A stretch of 64,000 bases of DNA from Icerya purchasi (taxonomy: Eukaryota > Arthropoda > Insecta > Hemiptera > Monophlebidae), in assembly GCA_039619475.1 (NCBI GenBank), contig CM077116.1, forward strand, positions 278,705,258-278,769,257, given 5' to 3'. The notes beneath the pieces were generated by a model. That model was not told where the DNA came from and searched no databases. It saw only the letters and a program-made list of their open reading frames with translations. Positions 60,359-64,000 of this stretch are shown one piece after another. Within the stretch, counting starts at the first letter, position 1, and every line of letters begins with the position of its first letter. Both the position numbers and the translations under genes were made by a program.

Positions 60359-62032
60359 CGCCTAGTATGTAGAAAACAAATTCATTAAAACCCTTTTTAA
60401 TAATACATTGTTAGAAACTAGCGCAGGACACATTCTATTTCATGAAATAATGAAATTGTAAACCCAATAACAAACGTTTAAAAATAAATTAATACGCTTT
60501 CGAAAGAATTTTTCATTTTTAAAAATAGAAACAAAAAAAAATGATATGTTAATAAAAATAAATTCACGATTATCCGTCTATATAAATACGCTAAGCATTT
60601 CGGTTATATACCTATAGCGTCCGTTCTAATTAACATATGTAAGAATTTTTTTTTTATTCTCTTCCTAGATGCAAGATGAAGGGGCGAATCTATGTTTAAA
60701 ACTCATATGTATACATTTTCATCGGGTAAATCGGCTTTATTCACATAACGTATTACAACAGCTGCTGCATGTCATGTGACTAAACGCTAGCACGCTATTG
60801 GTTCAAAAATAAAATTTTTAAAAAAGCTACGAATAAAATATTTAAATTAAAATAACTACCATAGTAAATGTAAATTAAACGTAAAAGTTTACCTAATAAA
60901 ACTTCTACTTGCTTGGGTAACAAAATGCCCGCTTTTAGCGAACCTAGTATTTAATAAATTAGATAGCGCGCGGTAGCCTATAGTAGTTAAAGGATGCTTG
61001 GCTACATCATGGGTCTTCGGGAGTTGTCTGGTTCTCGACCCAAAAACAGCTCCCAAGTTTACCTAATTTGAAACTGAATTACGTACCGGAAAAATCTGGG
61101 AAAGTAAGGGGCAGATCCCAAATAGAAAGGACTAGAGCCCCAGTAAATTTTCTTCAGATCCGTTAGATCCTTAAGTACATTATGAAAAGCTTCATTCCAC
61201 AATCAATGATATACCTTATCAAGGGTATGAGACTTACTTTACCTACTTATTTAATAGATTATTTCCATTTAGAATGAAAAATTGAAGAATTCTATTAAAA
61301 ATTAACCTAAGCGTTTGATTTTTAAGTGAAAAAAATCGAAACAGAAATTTACATATTTAAAAATTATTCATTCTAAAAGACTACTAGTATGATGAAACTA
61401 TCTGATTATATAATTCTCTCGGTAAAAAATTAAAATTCACCTACTATTTTCGGCTGAACAAGAAAATGAAAGGAAGCAAAATGTGAAAATTGAAAATTTA
61501 AAACAAACCTAAATCACACCGAATCAGAAAATATACAAAAATACATATATGGAACATTTTAATGATGGATCAGTAATCAGAATGAACAATGAAACTGGTG
61601 AAATCATTCACAAAATAATTTACGAGGTTAACTAAAAAATATTTATTAAAATACCTGAACCTACATATATATAAGAATTTTTTAAACGATAATACACTAC
61701 ATTTATATTTTATTTCGATAATCTTTCCACCCGAACCACAGTATCTATCAAATTCACAATTACATTAATCATAAACCGATACTTTCGTCTCTTTTATAAT
61801 GTGATAAAAATTACTGCACCCTAGCGTAATTTTAATTTCATGCTTTAAAAAGACTCGATGATTTATTCGAAAAATTTTTAAGGGGAAACATAACGTGTCT
61901 TCTCAGTACATAAATTAAATATCGCCACCCGGAACAGTAAAAACCCTATTGAAAAGAAATTTTGAAAATAACTACTCGAAACCTAGTCTCTTTTCCGAAG
62001 AAATCAGTTTAATTGATCCTACAAAATATATG
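60359..62032. other. AT-rich, no gene seen
   Basis: 60950-61200 is less AT-rich but has no ORF or repeat match that I could make. Otherwise featureless. Confidence 0.45.
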
Positions 62033-62034
62033 TA

Positions 62035-63690
62035 CAGCGAGCAACGAAAATATTCGGACACTAGGTAATTTTTTCATTTTTGATTAAAAAGTTGTATTTA
62101 TGCAAACTTTTTGAAAAAAAAGTGGTAAGGGCATGTTAGAACAGAGCATTAGGTAATAGAGAGAGTAAAAACTTCCGATGCACAATGATAATAACAAGCG
62201 GAAATTTGAAACAAAATAAAAGTGGTCTATTTAAGGCGCAACAAAAATATTCGGATAGCTTCGATAGAACTCAAAAATTCGATTTTAAAATCACCTTTAA
62301 TATTTTGTCGGTAATGAATAACAGCATTCATCCTCCTGGGCATCGATTCAACTAATTTTTCTGTAAATTCAGATGAAATTTTTGGCCACTTTTGCTCGAT
62401 AATTATTTTTAGCTATGTTTTACTTCTAATATTCGTTTCCGGAATTTTTCGATCCAAGTGGTCCCACAAATTTTTGATGGGATTGATGTCCAGTGATTGA
62501 GGTGGTGTTTTCCTGACCTTCGGACAGTTGTACAATAGCCACGACCGCGCTTTGTACGATTTACGCTTAGGGTCATCATCTTAGCAGAACTTGAAATTGT
62601 TTTCCAGACCTAATTTTTCGGCACTACATTTCAAATTTCTTTTCAGAAAGTCGACGTATGTATCCGCATTCATATTACCTTCGATAAACTCTAAGTTATC
62701 GACCCTAGACGCGGCGAAACATCCCCACACCATAAGACTTCCTCCAGCATGTTTGACTGTCGCGTTCAGGTTGTATTTTTTAAGCTCTGTGTTTGGTTTC
62801 CTCCAAATTTTTAGACGCCCGTCACTTCCGAAAACATTGAATTTACTTTCGTCAGTAAAAATTACAGTTTTCCAAAAATTTACATCACGATTAGCCCATG
62901 TTCCTTTGCAAAGTTGAAACGTATTTTTCGATTTGTTTCGCTGACTAAAGGTTTCTTTTGCGCGACTCTCGAATTGTAGCCGTTCTTTTTAATTGTTTGA
63001 CGTATCGTTTGTGGGTGAACTTCAATATCAAATCTTTTTCGTGTAGTTTCGTAGATAATTTAGGCGCACTAATTGCTGGATTTTTCTTTACCTGCCTCAT
63101 TATGAACCGCTGATTACGTGTTGACAATTTTTGTGGTCGACCTGTTTATGGAACTGAGTCTATCCGATCTCCTTTTTCAAAACGTTTAATGATGTCCCCG
63201 ACAGTGCTGCTTCTCATATTTAATAACATTGAAATTTTACGAACAGAAAATCCTTTACTATGATTACGAATCGCTAATTGTCGTTGCTCAAAAGACGAGT
63301 TATTGCCTTTACGAGGCATTCTTTTTTAATAAATTTTAAACCGAACGTAACGCGAATGTAAAATGTATTGAACAGGTTGCCTTTGGTATGAAATGACTCA
63401 CTCCCGATGAACGCGCATCGTTGTCTCATGGAAAAACCCAACACTGCTCGATGTACGTACGCGTCCGAATATTTTTTTTGCCGCTTGAAAGCGTATTACG
63501 TTACGTTATTCATTTTTTCAGTGGTTTTATTGATGATTTTTAAATTTTTTTTTACTGAATTTATTACCTAATACTCTCTTCTAATATGCGCTTACATTTT
63601 TTTTTTTTCAAAAAGTTTGCATAAATACAACTTTCTAAGCGAAAAATGAAAAAATTACCCAGTGTGTCCGAATATTTTTGTTGCTCACTG
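62035..63690 (-). mobile_element. Tc1-like transposon with IR/DR ends, 1656 bp
   Basis: TA target copies at 62033-62034 and 63691-63692. The outer ends CAGCGAGCAACGAAAATATT (62035) and the inverse of CAGTGAGCAACAAAAATATT (63690) match. Each long end also carries an inner copy of the CAAAAATATTCGGA motif (about 62243-62258 and about 63465-63480). This gives the inverted-repeat/direct-repeat layout of some Tc1-family elements. The arms are alignable over about 100 bp from each tip. The transposase gene lies between, on minus. Confidence 0.92.
62227..63319 (-). pseudogene. Tc1-like transposase, inactivated
   Basis: Starts MPRKGNNSSFEQRQLAI at 63319. A paired helix-turn-helix region follows (FSVRKISMLLNMRSSTVGDI, then RNQRFIMRQVKKNPAISAPKL). 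FTDESKFNVFGSDGR (first catalytic Asp) is at about 62850, and AGGSLMVWGCF at about 62745. FCxDDDPKR (second Asp) is at about 62575, with the Gln before it changed to a stop. PPQSLDINPIKNLW at about 62485 has Lys where the third catalytic Glu of PIENLW is expected. The protein would end RIFLLRLK at 62227. Net frameshift, a stop and loss of the catalytic Glu show it is dead. Confidence 0.88.
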
Positions 63691-63692
63691 TA

Positions 63693-64000
63693 CATATTTG
63701 TAAAAAAACGAAATATAAATTGATTAAACATATTCTATGAGTTGCATCAATATCCGGGAATACCAAAAATGACAGAAAGTTTTCTCTAAATAAAGTATTT
63801 CATGACGAATGAAAAAGTTTTTTTTTTTTTTTTAACTCAGGTTAAATCACGCTATTTTATAATATATTTATAAAAAAAATGTATAATGATTTTTAAAAAA
63901 TCGTGAAATAAATTTAAAAAATGCGCTTTCTTTGCGTAACAATAATATTCAGCCGCGTTAATAAAAGTGAAAAGATTAACGGAATAAAATTTTTCAATAC
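63693..64000. other. AT-rich flank
   Basis: A poly(T) run near 63818-63833. Nothing else is seen. Confidence 0.5.

Overview
The window looks like an AT-rich insect nuclear contig, gene-poor and heavily loaded with transposable elements. The best taxonomic evidence is a chemosensory protein (CSP, OS-D family) gene, a family known from arthropods, plus Jockey-, I- and mariner/Tc1-type elements typical of insects. A hymenopteran is plausible from the CSP sequence, but I cannot fix the order.

I support only two host genes. The first is a two-exon CSP gene on the minus strand: exon 1 at 15284-15479 and exon 2 at 798-997. They are joined by an intron of about 14.3 kb, and the splice restores the CSP cysteine spacing exactly. 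A TATA box and an initiator-like site lie upstream, and AATAAA signals lie downstream. The second is an intronless-looking coiled-coil protein of 241 residues at 55180-55905 (+). It has GC-richer codons than its surroundings and a poly(A) signal, and I do not recognise its family.

The rest is mobile DNA and its debris. From left to right: the CSP intron holds several non-LTR retrotransposon tails and MITEs (1.5-13.3 kb). A near-perfect 185-bp-arm palindrome lies at 16.37-16.81 kb. A mariner element with both inverted ends lies at 17.77-19.11 kb. I-like LINE pieces with an RNase H domain lie at 19.2-19.7, 23.2-25.7 and 26.8-27.6 kb, with another on the minus strand at 36.9-37.5 kb. Another LINE type lies at 28.5-29.3 kb and a third at 30.6-31.7 kb (-).

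The most unusual object is an element family present in three copies: 35.18-35.88 kb (-), 38.42-42.54 kb and 48.78-52.90 kb. Its fullest copy has a conserved left end, an internal satellite array of about eight units of about 285 bp organised as 570-bp dimers, and a right end with an 11-bp-arm hairpin. The hairpin arm is repeated inverted near the left end. This resembles the architecture described for Helentron-type non-canonical Helitrons (HINE/DINE). A nearly complete Jockey LINE (39112-42135) is inserted in the second copy, bounded by an 11-bp target duplication.

The right end holds an orphan LINE ORF1 fragment (58.2-59.0 kb), a MITE (60.0 kb) and an inactivated Tc1-like element with IR/DR ends (62.0-63.7 kb). 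All transposon genes seen are broken, so the mobile elements here appear unable to move on their own.
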